From: Bradyrhizobium sp. Ash2021 | GTDB taxonomy: Bacteria; Pseudomonadota; Alphaproteobacteria; Rhizobiales; Xanthobacteraceae | NCBI RefSeq assembly: GCF_031202265.1 | Contig: NZ_CP100604.1 | Location: 7,298,501-7,362,500 of the forward strand | Length of the DNA: 64,000 nt | Direction of reading: 5' to 3' | Shown here: piece after piece, positions 8,943 to 17,165 of the stretch | How positions within the stretch are numbered: the first letter of the stretch is position 1 | Layout: each line of letters opens with the position of its first letter | Notes under the pieces: generated by a model | Told to the model about the DNA's origin: nothing | The model's input: only the letters and a program-made list of their open reading frames with translations | Databases searched by the model: none | Made by a program: the position numbers and the translations under genes

Positions 8943-8978
8943 ATTATCATTGACCGAACGGTTCGGTCAAGCTATATT
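8943..8978. promoter_or_regulatory. divergent promoters sharing one TetR operator
   Basis: A perfect palindrome at 8950-8970 has arms TTGACCGAAC and GTTCGGTCAA around a single G. Its left end is a -35 box (TTGACC, 8950-8955) for the rightward tetR promoter, with -10 TATATT at 8973-8978 after 17 bases. Its right end read on the minus strand is TTGACC (8970-8965) for the efflux operon, with -10 GATAAT at 8948-8943 after 16 bases. Repressor binding would block both promoters at once. Confidence 0.8.
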
Positions 8979-9054
8979 CGCGCGGCTCGATCATAGGGTC
9001 AAAATTGCTACCTGTGCGTATCCTGAGTTGAAAAGTTCGCGGAACAGCTAACCA

Positions 9055-9696
9055 ATGGTTGCAGCCACCCCCAACCCGCTTCATCTGGTCGGCGATGAGG
9101 ATTCCTCGAAGCGCCGGCAGATCCTCGATGGCGCCCGCAAGGTGTTCATGGATCTCGGGTTTGACGGCGCCAGCATGAACGAGATCGCGCGTTCCGCCGG
9201 GGTTTCCAAGGGCACGCTCTACGTCTACTTCGCCGACAAGAACCGATTGTTCGAAGCCATCGTCGAGGGCGAAGCGCTCGAGCACGGCCAGGTCGAATTC
9301 AATTTCGACCCGGCGCGCGATGTCGCGACCACGCTGCGGGAATTCGGCAAGGACTATATCGAACTGTTGTGCCGGCCGGGCGGCGGCTCCGCGATCCGCA
9401 CCGTGATGGCGATCGCCGAGCGGATGCCGGACGTCGGCCGCCGCTACTACGAGCGCGTGCTGGAGAAAACCATCAACCGCCTCGCCGAATATCTGCAGGC
9501 GCATGTTGCGCCGGGCGACCTCGCGATCGAGGACTGCCAGCTCGCGGCGTCGCAGTTCATGGAAGTATGCAAGGCGTCGCTGTTCCTGCCGTTCGTGTTT
9601 CAGGCCGCCCCCGCACCCTCGGCCGAGCGCATGCACGAGGTCGTCGAAAGCGCGACGCGGATGTTTTTGGCGGCGTATCGGGCGAAGGCGAGCTGA
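9055..9696 (+). CDS. TetR/AcrR family repressor of the divergent efflux operon
   Basis: A 213-residue protein. The N-terminal helix-turn-helix (about residues 20-66) reads RRQILDGARKVFMDLGF then MNEIARSAGVSKGTLYVYF, the classic TetR pattern. The C-terminal half is a variable ligand-binding domain. The gene is transcribed away from the EmrA/EmrB-like operon, and the shared 21-bp palindrome at 8950-8970 is the likely operator. It would repress both the efflux genes and itself until a transported compound binds. The start at 9055 lacks a strong ribosome binding site, but the domain begins at the expected distance. Confidence 0.92.
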   Translation: MVAATPNPLHLVGDEDSSKRRQILDGARKVFMDLGFDGASMNEIARSAGVSKGTLYVYFADKNRLFEAIVEGEALEHGQVEFNFDPARDVATTLREFGKDYIELLCRPGGGSAIRTVMAIAERMPDVGRRYYERVLEKTINRLAEYLQAHVAPGDLAIEDCQLAASQFMEVCKASLFLPFVFQAAPAPSAERMHEVVESATRMFLAAYRAKAS

Positions 9697-9768
9697 GCGG
9701 AAGGCGGCGACTTCACTAAAGGTCGTCGTACCCCGCGGCTTCTCGGTTCAATCACTGGCGCCTACGAC

Positions 9769-9852
9769 CGTCATTGCGAGCGCAGCGAAGCAATCCATCG
9801 CGCCACGGAAAGAAAGAAAAGAATGGATTGCTTCGCTGCGCTCGCAATGACG
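9769..9852. repeat. dispersed palindromic repeat, family R2, copy a
   Basis: The arms CGTCATTGCGAGCG-AAGCAATCCAT and ATGGATTGCTTCG-CTCGCAATGACG face each other around a short centre. Related copies are at 48920-49007 and 54363-54482. Confidence 0.88.
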
Positions 9853-9880
9853 GGTGTCCAAATATGAGTCCACGATCCCG

Positions 9881-10243
9881 CGGCGCGCTGCGCCCGAGTC
9901 CTGCCTGAAGTTTTCGCCCCAAGAAATCAGAGGGCGCAGGGAACGCCGGGTGCTTGCTGCACCCGCGGTCTCGTGTGCAAAAAAACAATAGCAAGCGCAC
10001 ACGAGCATACAGGTACAGTCGGAGCATCCCGGCATTCCCTGCACAATGGTTTTACGGCTTATGCCGTGCTCTTGTGTCCGCAAAATCCGCCTCCCACCCC
10101 AACGTTCGTGACGATGGCCAACGTCCCTCTTGAGGGATGAGACGGCGACGTTTCCAGACCTGATTTGGGTTGACTGGAAATAGGAATATTTTCGTTTGAG
10201 GGGATTGACAGGAAATGACTGATTTTGCCCGTCGGGCAATCGC
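9881..10243. repeat. composite repeat R4, copy A
   Basis: The core (9881-10072) matches the reverse complement of 54111-54308: shared blocks include GCAGAGGGCGCAGGGAA-like, CTGCACCCGCGGTCTCGTG and AATGGTTTTACGGCTTA. A second block near 10160-10240, with AATATTTT, GACAGG and TTGCCCG-T-CGGGCAA, matches the reverse complement of 53810-53905. Both copies have the same block order. Several strong hairpins are visible. The spurious ORFs here are not counted as genes. Nothing else is seen in the 690-base gap up to 10389. Confidence 0.8.
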
Positions 10244-10388
10244 CGCAGCGGTGACGCGCTGGATTGCCTATCGGTACGGTCGGGGTACTGTCCGCATCTG
10301 CAGCAGGAAACGCGTCAAAACAGGAATCCGGGGCTTCGGTTCTGCTTCAACCAGAACCGATCATGCTCCGGACAACCCGGGGGGAGCA

Positions 10389-11702
10389 ATGATCGCAACC
10401 TTTGCTCACAGGAAATTCGGCCGCGGCACGGCGTCGGGTGCCGCCCGGATCATGCTGGCGGCCGCATCGATCGTGATTGGCATCAAAGCGGCCGAGCCAG
10501 GCCGAGCGGCCGGCGCTCAACTTCCTTCGGAGGATGGACTTCAGCGTATCACCGAATTTTTTGACAATGAGATCGCCGCCGGGAAATTGCCGGGCGCCGT
10601 CGTCCTGATCCAGCAGCACGGCAAGCCGATCTATCTCAAATGTTTCGGCGTCCGTGACGTCGCGACCCATCTTCCGATGACGCCCGATACGATCTTTGCA
10701 CTCCACTCGATGACAAAGCCCATCACCAGCGTCGCGGCGATGATGCTGATCGATGCCGGCAAACTATCGCTGTCGGATCCCGCCTCCAAATACATTCCGG
10801 GATTTGCCGACGTGCAGGTCGGCGTCAGTTCCGTCGCGGCGGACGGAACACACTATCTGAAGCTTGTGCCGCTGGACCGGCCGGTGACCATTGAGGATCT
10901 GCTGCGGCATACCTCGGGTATCACCTACGACTATATCGGCGGCAAGCTGATCGACAGGGCTTATTCGGAATCGGGCCTTTTCGACGGGCAGTTCGACAAC
11001 AAGGTGTTTGCCGAGCGCATCGCCAGATTGCCGTTGGCGCGACAGCCCGGCACACTCTGGCGGTACGGTCATTCAACCGATGTCGTCGGCCGCATCATCG
11101 AGATCGTATCCGGGCAGAGCCTCTATCAATTCGAAAAGCAGCTCATCTTCGATCCGCTCGGCATGACCAGCACCAAATTCGTGCTCGGCAGCGCCGACGA
11201 ACGCGCCCGGATGGCGGAGCCCCTGCCCGGTGACACGATCCTGAAAAGCGCAGAGGCTGACCGTCGCGCGCATCCGGAATGGGAGTCCGGAGGCGGCGGA
11301 TTGGTGTCGTCGCTGACCGACTATGCGCGTTTTGCGCAGATGATCCTCAACGGCGGGCAATATGACGGCAAACGCCATCTCAGCACGCGCGCTTTCGAGT
11401 CGATGACGACGGACCATATCGGGCCCGACTCGGGGATAGCGCGCGACTATTTCTATTTTCCGGGCGACGGCTTTGGCTACGGCTACGGATTTGCGGTGCG
11501 CACCGACCCGGGCAACGCCAAACCGCCGCCGCCAGGGTCGATCGGCGAACTCAAATGGGACAGCGGCAGCGGGACCTATTTCGGCGTCGATCCGAAACTG
11601 GACATGGTCTACATCCTGCTGGAGCAGACCCAGAATGAACGCGAGCGCATTACACCTGCGTTCAAGAAACTGGTTTATGACGCATTCGGCGCGGTGAATT
11701 GA
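10389..11702 (+). CDS. serine hydrolase, beta-lactamase/EstB family
   Basis: A 437-residue protein with a hydrophobic N-terminus (about residues 18-35), likely an export signal. The S-x-x-K motif SMTK is at residues 107-110, giving the acyl-enzyme serine. YGHSTDV near residue 225 stands where Y-x-N/S lies in class C enzymes. The length and motifs fit the esterase/penicillin-binding-like group (EstB, class C-like), which hydrolyses esters or peptides. A true beta-lactamase role is not implied. ATG 10389 is preceded by GGGGAG and begins the protein-like part; an upstream extension to 10215 overlaps the R4 repeat and is unlikely. Confidence 0.88.
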   Translation: MIATFAHRKFGRGTASGAARIMLAAASIVIGIKAAEPGRAAGAQLPSEDGLQRITEFFDNEIAAGKLPGAVVLIQQHGKPIYLKCFGVRDVATHLPMTPDTIFALHSMTKPITSVAAMMLIDAGKLSLSDPASKYIPGFADVQVGVSSVAADGTHYLKLVPLDRPVTIEDLLRHTSGITYDYIGGKLIDRAYSESGLFDGQFDNKVFAERIARLPLARQPGTLWRYGHSTDVVGRIIEIVSGQSLYQFEKQLIFDPLGMTSTKFVLGSADERARMAEPLPGDTILKSAEADRRAHPEWESGGGGLVSSLTDYARFAQMILNGGQYDGKRHLSTRAFESMTTDHIGPDSGIARDYFYFPGDGFGYGYGFAVRTDPGNAKPPPPGSIGELKWDSGSGTYFGVDPKLDMVYILLEQTQNERERITPAFKKLVYDAFGAVN

Positions 11703-11807
11703 TCAGTTCTCAGAACCCTTCGGACGGGTTAGCTGTCAATTCATCTTGCGTGAATGGTAGAATATTCATGTAGCATTCCTAAGCCCTCGTTTCCTGAGAC
11801 GCACGCC

Positions 11808-11888
11808 ATGCATCTGCACATCAAGAACGATGAAGCTCATCAACTTGCGACCGAACTCGCACGGCTCACTGGCAGGAAAAGGAAATGA
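11808..11888 (+). pseudogene. VapB-like antitoxin stub
   Basis: A 26-codon ORF that reads MHLHIKNDEAHQLATELARL then TGRKRK and stops. This is the N-terminal ribbon-helix-helix start of Rv0623-type VapB antitoxins, which normally run to about 70-90 residues and are followed by a PIN-domain VapC toxin. No vapC follows. The stop (TGA, 11886-11888) lies one base before the next ATG. I read it as a truncated remnant; the family assignment comes from recalled sequence pattern. Confidence 0.65.
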
Positions 11889-11889
11889 C

Positions 11890-12183
11890 ATGGAGCGGTC
11901 AAATGTTTCTGTGGTTGCTCTCGCTTGGTTCTGACCCGAGGAGTGGAACGAACTCAAACGCATCTGCCCTGATCTCCATGATACCTACGAGGAATGGCTG
12001 GCTGACGCTCAAGCAGGCATCGAAGCCTTGGGCAGCCCGCTGAAGGATCAAGTTGTAAAGGTCATCCTGACGGTCGACGAACTCCGCAAGTGGAAGCGTG
12101 CCACCGGGCGCGAAATCGATGGCAAGGTGCGAGCCCGCCTCGCCGTCAAGGGTGCGAACCAGACTAACAGCACACGTCATTGA
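11890..12183 (+). pseudogene. small hypothetical gene with an in-frame TGA
   Basis: The frame from ATG 11890 reads MERSNVSVVALAWF, then TGA (11932-11934), then continues in the same frame as PEEWNELKRICPDLHDTYEE through 83 residues to a stop at 12181-12183. The part after the stop looks like real protein: charged, helix-forming, ending near KWKRATGREIDGKVRARLAV. No start codon lies between the TGA and the conserved-looking block. The simplest reading is a nonsense-mutated gene. I recall small proteins with a similar AWF-x-PEEW start, but know no function. Confidence 0.6.
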
Positions 12184-12325
12184 TAGGATTCTATCCGCGA
12201 GTAGGAGATCCTACGGGCTTAAATCAAGGTCAGTCTGCGAGAAGGCTCCTGCGGCCGATTAGCCCAGAGGATCCGCGCACAAAAGCGCCGTCCTTCCCTC
12301 CCCTTCCCATTCACGCCCTCGTCAT

Positions 12326-12360
12326 TTGACACTTCGTCTATTTTTGTCAAAATCGTCAAA
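12326..12360 (+). promoter_or_regulatory. candidate promoter and operator of the TetR-oxidoreductase operon
   Basis: TTTGACA at 12325-12331 and TGTCAAA at 12345-12351 form an inverted repeat with 13 bases between. TTGACA (12326-12331) is a perfect -35; CAAAAT (12348-12353) is a possible -10 at 16 bases. Transcription would then begin at or next to the ATG at 12360, which has no ribosome binding site. Confidence 0.5.
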
Positions 12361-13022
12361 TGAGCCCCCGTGACCGCATTCTTGACGCCGCGATGGTGGT
12401 GTTTCGCCACCATGGTTTTCGGCGGTCGTCGATCGAGCAGGCGGCGGAGGCCGCGGGGCTGACGCGGCAGGCGCTCTACCATCATTTCAAGTCCAAGGAA
12501 GCGCTGTTCCGCGCCGTGATCGAACGGCTGCATCAGAGCGCGCTCGCCGCCGAGATCGCCGCCGCCAACGCCGCGGAAAAGGCCGGCCTCGGCCTCGCCG
12601 ATATTCTCACCGCGGAGGTCAGCGGACGGCTCGGGCAGTTGATCGCTTCGCTCGAGGGCTCGCCCCATATCGAGGAGCTGTTCTCCGAGCATCTGGTTCA
12701 CGCCCGCGACCTCTACCAGAAATATGCCGTGCTCTATGCCGCGCAGCTTGCCGCGACGATCGAACGGGTCTGCGCCAGGCAACGGCTGCGTCCCCGTGAC
12801 GGCATGACGCCGCAGGGACTGGCGCGATGCGTCGAGATGGCCGTCAACGGGGCCAAATCGATGCATCCGGCGATGCAGCCGCGTGACGCGTTCCTCGCCG
12901 ATCTCGCTATCATGCTGCGAACGCTGGTCGCCGGCGCCGTCGTCCCATTGCCGAAGCCGCGTTCCGCAAACCCAACACCTGCGAAAAAATCCGCCCGCCG
13001 CAAACCTGGAGATCGCAAATGA
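12360..13022 (+). CDS. TetR family regulator of the aldehyde oxidoreductase operon
   Basis: A 220-residue protein. The N-terminal helix-turn-helix is RDRILDAAMVVFRHHGFRR with QAAEAAGLTRQALYHHF. The C-terminal part is unrelated to the other TetR protein in the window and ends in a basic Lys/Arg tail. Its last codon overlaps the start of the next gene (ATGA at 13019-13022), so it is translationally coupled to the molybdenum enzyme and probably regulates it. An inverted repeat TTTGACA/TGTCAAA just upstream suggests autoregulation. Confidence 0.9.
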   Translation: MSPRDRILDAAMVVFRHHGFRRSSIEQAAEAAGLTRQALYHHFKSKEALFRAVIERLHQSALAAEIAAANAAEKAGLGLADILTAEVSGRLGQLIASLEGSPHIEELFSEHLVHARDLYQKYAVLYAAQLAATIERVCARQRLRPRDGMTPQGLARCVEMAVNGAKSMHPAMQPRDAFLADLAIMLRTLVAGAVVPLPKPRSANPTPAKKSARRKPGDRK

Positions 13023-15709
13023 GCACCATGACGATCAACGGCCGCACAGCCCCCCTCCCCGACGACCCCGACGCGCTGCTGATCGATGTCGTGCGCGACG
13101 CGCAGGGTCTGACGGGCACCAAGCTCGTGTGCGCCGCCGGCGTGTGCGGCGCCTGCACCGTGCTGGTGGACGGCGAACCGGTCGTGAGCTGCCTGATGCC
13201 CGCGCGCCATGCCGCGGACAAGTCCATCACGACGATCGAAGGCATCGGCGCGGAAAAACTGCACCCGGTGCAGAAGGCCTTCGTGGCGCACGACGCGCTG
13301 CAATGCGGATTCTGCACGCCGGGTTTCGTCGTCGAGGCGGTGGCATTTCACGACCGCTGGCGCGCCACAAAGGGAACGGCGGTGCCGTCGCGCGAGGAAA
13401 TCGGCGCGGCATTATCAGGACATCTGTGCCGCTGCGGCGCCTATGACGGCATTTTTCGCGCGGTGGCCGCGGCCTGCTCGGGCCAGTTCGACGGCGATGA
13501 TTTTGCCTCGCCGCGCGTCGAGGCGCGCGCCAAGGTGACAGGCGCCGCAAAATACACCGTCGACATCCAGCATGACGGCCAGCTCGAAGGCGTGATCCTG
13601 CGCTCGCCATGGGCGCATGCGCGGATCGCCGAGATCGATCTGGCACCGGCGCGCGCGATGGCGGATGTGGGTGCTGCGATCTCGCTGCTCGGCGACGACC
13701 GCATGGTGCGCTTTGTCGGCCAGCCGATCGCGGCCGTTGCGGCAAAGGACCGCAAGACCGCGCTGGCCGCGATTGCCGCCATCACGATCAAAAGCGAACG
13801 CCTGCCGTCGGTGATCGGGCTGGATGCGGCGCGCAAGCCCGGCGCGCCGGTCGTGTTCGACAAGGCCAACCGCAAGCAGGCCGGCAACGTTTCCGAGGGC
13901 GCCGGCGGACCGGCGGCCTGGAACGGCAATATCCGCGGTCCCTCGGCGGCGTTTTCGCAAAAGCCGAAGAAGGTCCACAGTTGGGTCAGTGAAGCCCGCG
14001 CGGCCAACAATCCGCTTCTGGTCGAGGAAATTTTTCGCACCGGCACGCAATCGCATGCCTGCCTCGAGCCGCACGCCACGGTCGCGCGTTTCGATGGCGA
14101 CGGGCTGACCGTGCACGCCTCCACCCAGAACGTGTTTCACGTGATGGAGCTGCTGGCCAAACGCTACAAGCTCGCGCACGACAAGATCCGCGTGATCGCC
14201 GATCATGTCGGCGGCGGCTTCGGCTCCAAGGGCGCGCTCGGAATCGAGACCACGGCGGCAATCGATCTCGCGCGCGAGGCCAGGGCGCCGGTCCGGATCG
14301 CCTACGACCGGCACGAAGAGCTTGCCGTCAGCGGCTACCGGCCCGCGGCCGAGATCAAGATCGCGCTGTTGCCTTCCGCGCAGGGCAGTCTCAGGGCGCT
14401 GTCGCTCACCGCGCATGCCGACACTGGTGCTGCCACCAATTCGACGCTGGCCGCATTGGCCCGGCTGATCTATCCGGCAGAAGCCAAGGAACTCGTCGAC
14501 TTCGATGTCATCAGCAATCTGCCGCCCGGCGCGCCGTTCCGCGGCCCGGGCGGACCGCCGATGGCGTTCGCGCTGGAGCAGGCGATCGACGAGGCCGCGC
14601 TTAGGATGAAGGTCGATCCGATCGATCTGCGCAAGCGCTGGGATCCCAATCCCAATCGCCAGCGGCTGTACGATTGGGCCGCCTCGCTCGATGTCTGGCG
14701 CAACATGAAAACCCCGGCATCGCAGACCGGCCGTTATCGGCGCGGCGTCGGCGTCGCCACCGGCTACTGGCTCTATCTCTGGCAGCCCGGCTCCAAGGTC
14801 GATCTCGCAGTCGTTGGCGGACGCCTGGTCGCGAGCTGCGCGACGCAGGACATCGGCCAGGGCAGCCGAACCGTGATCGCCAACACCGTGGCGCGCGAAT
14901 TCGGGCTCGAGCCGCACGAGATCGACGTGCGGATCGGCGCGTCCGATCTGCCGGAAGGACCGGGCGCCGGCGGCAGCCGCTCGACCGCCTCGATGATTCC
15001 ACCGGCGCTGCTCGCGGTGCAAAAGCTGAAATCCGCGATCGAGCAAAGCGCGAAGCGGAAGCCGGTCAAAGGCTCCAACGCACCGTGGCGCGAATTGCTC
15101 GCCGCCTCGCCGGATCTGCGCGTCTCCGCGGTGCGGCCCGAGGACGACAAGCCAACGTCGCCCGGCGTGCGCTCGCCGCTGAAGGAAGCGGGATTCATGG
15201 GCGTGATCTTCGGCTGGATGCTGCGCCGCTTCTCCAACCTCGCGGTCGGCGCCGGCGTGCCGAGCTCGGTGCAGGTAATCGAGGTCGAGGTCGACACCTG
15301 GCTCGGCCATGTCCGCGTGCTCAAGGTTCACACCGGCATCGCGGTCGGCAAGATCGCCGCACCCGCGCTGGCGCACAGCCAGGCGGCGGGATCGGTCATT
15401 CAGGGCCTCGGCTATGCGCTCTACGAGGCGCGCGAAACCGATCCGCGCACCGGCGATATCCTCACCGCCAGCATGGAGGATTACCGGATCCCCGGCATTG
15501 CCGACATTCCCGAAATCGATGTGCATTTCGACGAAGGCGGTTTTGACCACGTGCTCGGCGGCAGTGTTGGTATCGGCGAGGTCGCGACCGTGCCGACCTC
15601 GCCCGCGCTCGCCAACGCGATCCGCAATGCCGCCGGCATCCGGCTGACCGAGATTCCGATCCGGCCCGATCGCCTGATTGCCGCCCTGAAAGGGAGGACC
15701 GCCGCATGA
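13019..15709 (+). CDS. fused [2Fe-2S] and molybdopterin subunits of a xanthine-oxidase-family aldehyde oxidoreductase
   Basis: An 896-residue fusion. Residues 1-150 are the iron-sulfur part: C38, C43, C46, C58 ligate the plant-type [2Fe-2S] cluster, and C96, C99, C137, C139 the second cluster. From about residue 165 the molybdenum-cofactor domain follows, with GGGFGSKG, FRGPGGPP and the C-terminal GIGEVATVPTSP that carries the catalytic Glu. In E. coli PaoABC and Cox-type enzymes these are separate polypeptides (small and large). The FAD subunit is the next gene, overlapping by four bases. The substrate is likely an aldehyde or N-heterocycle; it is not determined here. Confidence 0.9.
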   Translation: MSTMTINGRTAPLPDDPDALLIDVVRDAQGLTGTKLVCAAGVCGACTVLVDGEPVVSCLMPARHAADKSITTIEGIGAEKLHPVQKAFVAHDALQCGFCTPGFVVEAVAFHDRWRATKGTAVPSREEIGAALSGHLCRCGAYDGIFRAVAAACSGQFDGDDFASPRVEARAKVTGAAKYTVDIQHDGQLEGVILRSPWAHARIAEIDLAPARAMADVGAAISLLGDDRMVRFVGQPIAAVAAKDRKTALAAIAAITIKSERLPSVIGLDAARKPGAPVVFDKANRKQAGNVSEGAGGPAAWNGNIRGPSAAFSQKPKKVHSWVSEARAANNPLLVEEIFRTGTQSHACLEPHATVARFDGDGLTVHASTQNVFHVMELLAKRYKLAHDKIRVIADHVGGGFGSKGALGIETTAAIDLAREARAPVRIAYDRHEELAVSGYRPAAEIKIALLPSAQGSLRALSLTAHADTGAATNSTLAALARLIYPAEAKELVDFDVISNLPPGAPFRGPGGPPMAFALEQAIDEAALRMKVDPIDLRKRWDPNPNRQRLYDWAASLDVWRNMKTPASQTGRYRRGVGVATGYWLYLWQPGSKVDLAVVGGRLVASCATQDIGQGSRTVIANTVAREFGLEPHEIDVRIGASDLPEGPGAGGSRSTASMIPPALLAVQKLKSAIEQSAKRKPVKGSNAPWRELLAASPDLRVSAVRPEDDKPTSPGVRSPLKEAGFMGVIFGWMLRRFSNLAVGAGVPSSVQVIEVEVDTWLGHVRVLKVHTGIAVGKIAAPALAHSQAAGSVIQGLGYALYEARETDPRTGDILTASMEDYRIPGIADIPEIDVHFDEGGFDHVLGGSVGIGEVATVPTSPALANAIRNAAGIRLTEIPIRPDRLIAALKGRTAA

Positions 15710-16623
15710 CATCCGCAGCCATCCATGTCGCCGAATTCCGGGCCGCCGGCACCGACCTTTCCGAACGGCGCCGCAGCGGCGTCTCGACGGGGCCGCTGAT
15801 CGATATCGCCGCGGCGTCAGATCTGACCAGCATGCATTGGGGAGCGGATGGGACGTTGCGCATCGGCGCCTTCACCACCATCGCCGCCATTGCCGCCGAT
15901 ACCGCCATCGCGGCCGCCTATCCCGGCGTTGCGGCCGCAGCGCTTGGTCTGGCGACGCCGCAGGTCCGTCATCTCGCCACGCTCGGCGGCAACCTCGCGC
16001 AGCGCTCGCGCTGCTGGTATTTCCGCAATCCGCACATTGCCTGCCTGAAGAAGGGCGGCACGGATTGCCCGGCAAGATCGGGCAATCATCTCTACGGCGT
16101 CGCGTTCGATCTCGGCCCCTGCGTGGCGCCGCATCCCTCGACCATGGCCGCGGCGCTGTTGGCCTATGACGCCACGATCATCACCGACCAAAGGGACCGG
16201 CTGACGATCGCCGACGCCTTCGGCGACGGCTCCAACGGGGCGGCCGACAACGCGCTAAAGCCGGGCGAGATGATCAGGGGTGTCGAGCTTCCCTTAGCGC
16301 TGCCAAACGAGCGCGCGCGCTACAAGCGCGCGATCAGCCGCAGCTACGCCGAGTGGCCGCTGGTCGAGGTGTGCGCGCGCGCCGTCATCAAGGACGGCGC
16401 CTTCCAGTTCATCCGGCTCAGCGCCGGCGGCGTCGCGCCGGTGCCGCTGCGGCTATCCGCGTCCGAGGCCGCGCTGCAGGGCAAGCCCGCGAGTGCCGCG
16501 ATCATTGCGACCGCCGCAAGAGAAGCGACGGCGGGAGCCAAGCCACTGCCGATGACCGGCTACAAGCTCGATCTGCTGGAAGGCGTGGTGCGGGATGTTC
16601 TGGAGCAGCTGGCGGCTTCGTAA
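15706..16623 (+). CDS. FAD-binding subunit of the aldehyde oxidoreductase, with extra iron-sulfur cysteines (PaoB/YagS-like)
   Basis: A 305-residue subunit that passes electrons from the molybdenum subunit to FAD. AAGTDLSERR near residue 13 and ATLGGNLAQR (91-100) are the FAD pyrophosphate-binding motifs. Directly after, C103, C113, C121 and C139 match the cysteine-rich insert of PaoB (YagS), which holds a [4Fe-4S] cluster absent from CoxM-type subunits. The start overlaps the previous stop (ATGA, 15706-15709). With the fused partner this makes a two-polypeptide enzyme. No maturation factor of the PaoD/XdhC type is seen nearby. Confidence 0.88.
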   Translation: MTSAAIHVAEFRAAGTDLSERRRSGVSTGPLIDIAAASDLTSMHWGADGTLRIGAFTTIAAIAADTAIAAAYPGVAAAALGLATPQVRHLATLGGNLAQRSRCWYFRNPHIACLKKGGTDCPARSGNHLYGVAFDLGPCVAPHPSTMAAALLAYDATIITDQRDRLTIADAFGDGSNGAADNALKPGEMIRGVELPLALPNERARYKRAISRSYAEWPLVEVCARAVIKDGAFQFIRLSAGGVAPVPLRLSASEAALQGKPASAAIIATAAREATAGAKPLPMTGYKLDLLEGVVRDVLEQLAAS

Positions 16624-16804
16624 GGCGCGGCCCGCGCCACCGCTGTTGCGGCACTGTTCATTTCCGTCCCGACCAACTTCGCCGGCGTCATGGCGACATT
16701 AACCCACGGCAACCCACGGCGCTTCCGCCGCCACGGACGCTGGACACGACGGCGTCCCGGGGTGACAATCCCGGCAAGGCGAACCGTCATTGCAGGGGGT
16801 GCCC

Positions 16805-17128
16805 ATGAGAAACGCCATGAGAAACGCCAAGAGAAACACACTGGCTCCGATCATCGCCGCGGCGCTGGCCGCGATCGCGGCGTCCTTGCCCGAACCGGCG
16901 CAAGCGCGCGTGCTTTTGCCCGATGTCCCCTACGAGATCGGCGTTCGCCGGATCGGCAGTGTCGGCGAGGTTCCCTTCCGCTGCAGCGACGGGCCCGCTT
17001 ACAATTATTATCACGGCGCCTTTTACGACGTGCCGCCGGCGCTCTATCGCGGCTACGCCTACCGGCCGCATTATCGCTACACCGCCTATCGCGTGATTCC
17101 GCGACAATATTTCTGCACCGAATGGTAG
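16805..17128 (+). CDS. small secreted Tyr-rich protein, unknown
   Basis: A 107-residue protein. The N-terminus MRNAMRNAKRNTLAPIIAAA is a typical signal peptide, with cleavage expected after PEPAQA near residue 37. The mature part is rich in Tyr and Arg (YNYYHGAFYDVPPALYRGYA) and contains two Cys. It resembles no family I can name; many alphaproteobacteria have similar short Tyr-rich exported proteins. ATG 16805 is chosen because AGGGGG lies seven bases before it. It stands between the oxidoreductase operon and the acetyltransferase gene. Confidence 0.7.
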   Translation: MRNAMRNAKRNTLAPIIAAALAAIAASLPEPAQARVLLPDVPYEIGVRRIGSVGEVPFRCSDGPAYNYYHGAFYDVPPALYRGYAYRPHYRYTAYRVIPRQYFCTEW

Positions 17129-17165
17129 CGCCCGTCGCAGCAACCGCTGCAACCAGGTTGGCCTG

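Noticed and set aside
9752..10239. Minus-strand ORFs of 91 and 163 codons
   Set aside because: They consist of R2 and R4 repeat sequence only.
10215..10388. 58-codon N-terminal extension of the serine hydrolase
   Set aside because: It overlaps the R4 repeat, lacks protein character, and ATG 10389 has a good ribosome binding site.
11932..11934. TGA in the hypothetical ORF read as selenocysteine
   Set aside because: No redox motif surrounds it, no SECIS-like hairpin was identified just downstream, and the adjacent VapB stub shows that the patch is decaying.
13415..15712. 765-codon minus-strand ORF
   Set aside because: Antisense shadow of the molybdenum oxidoreductase, with no recognisable domain.
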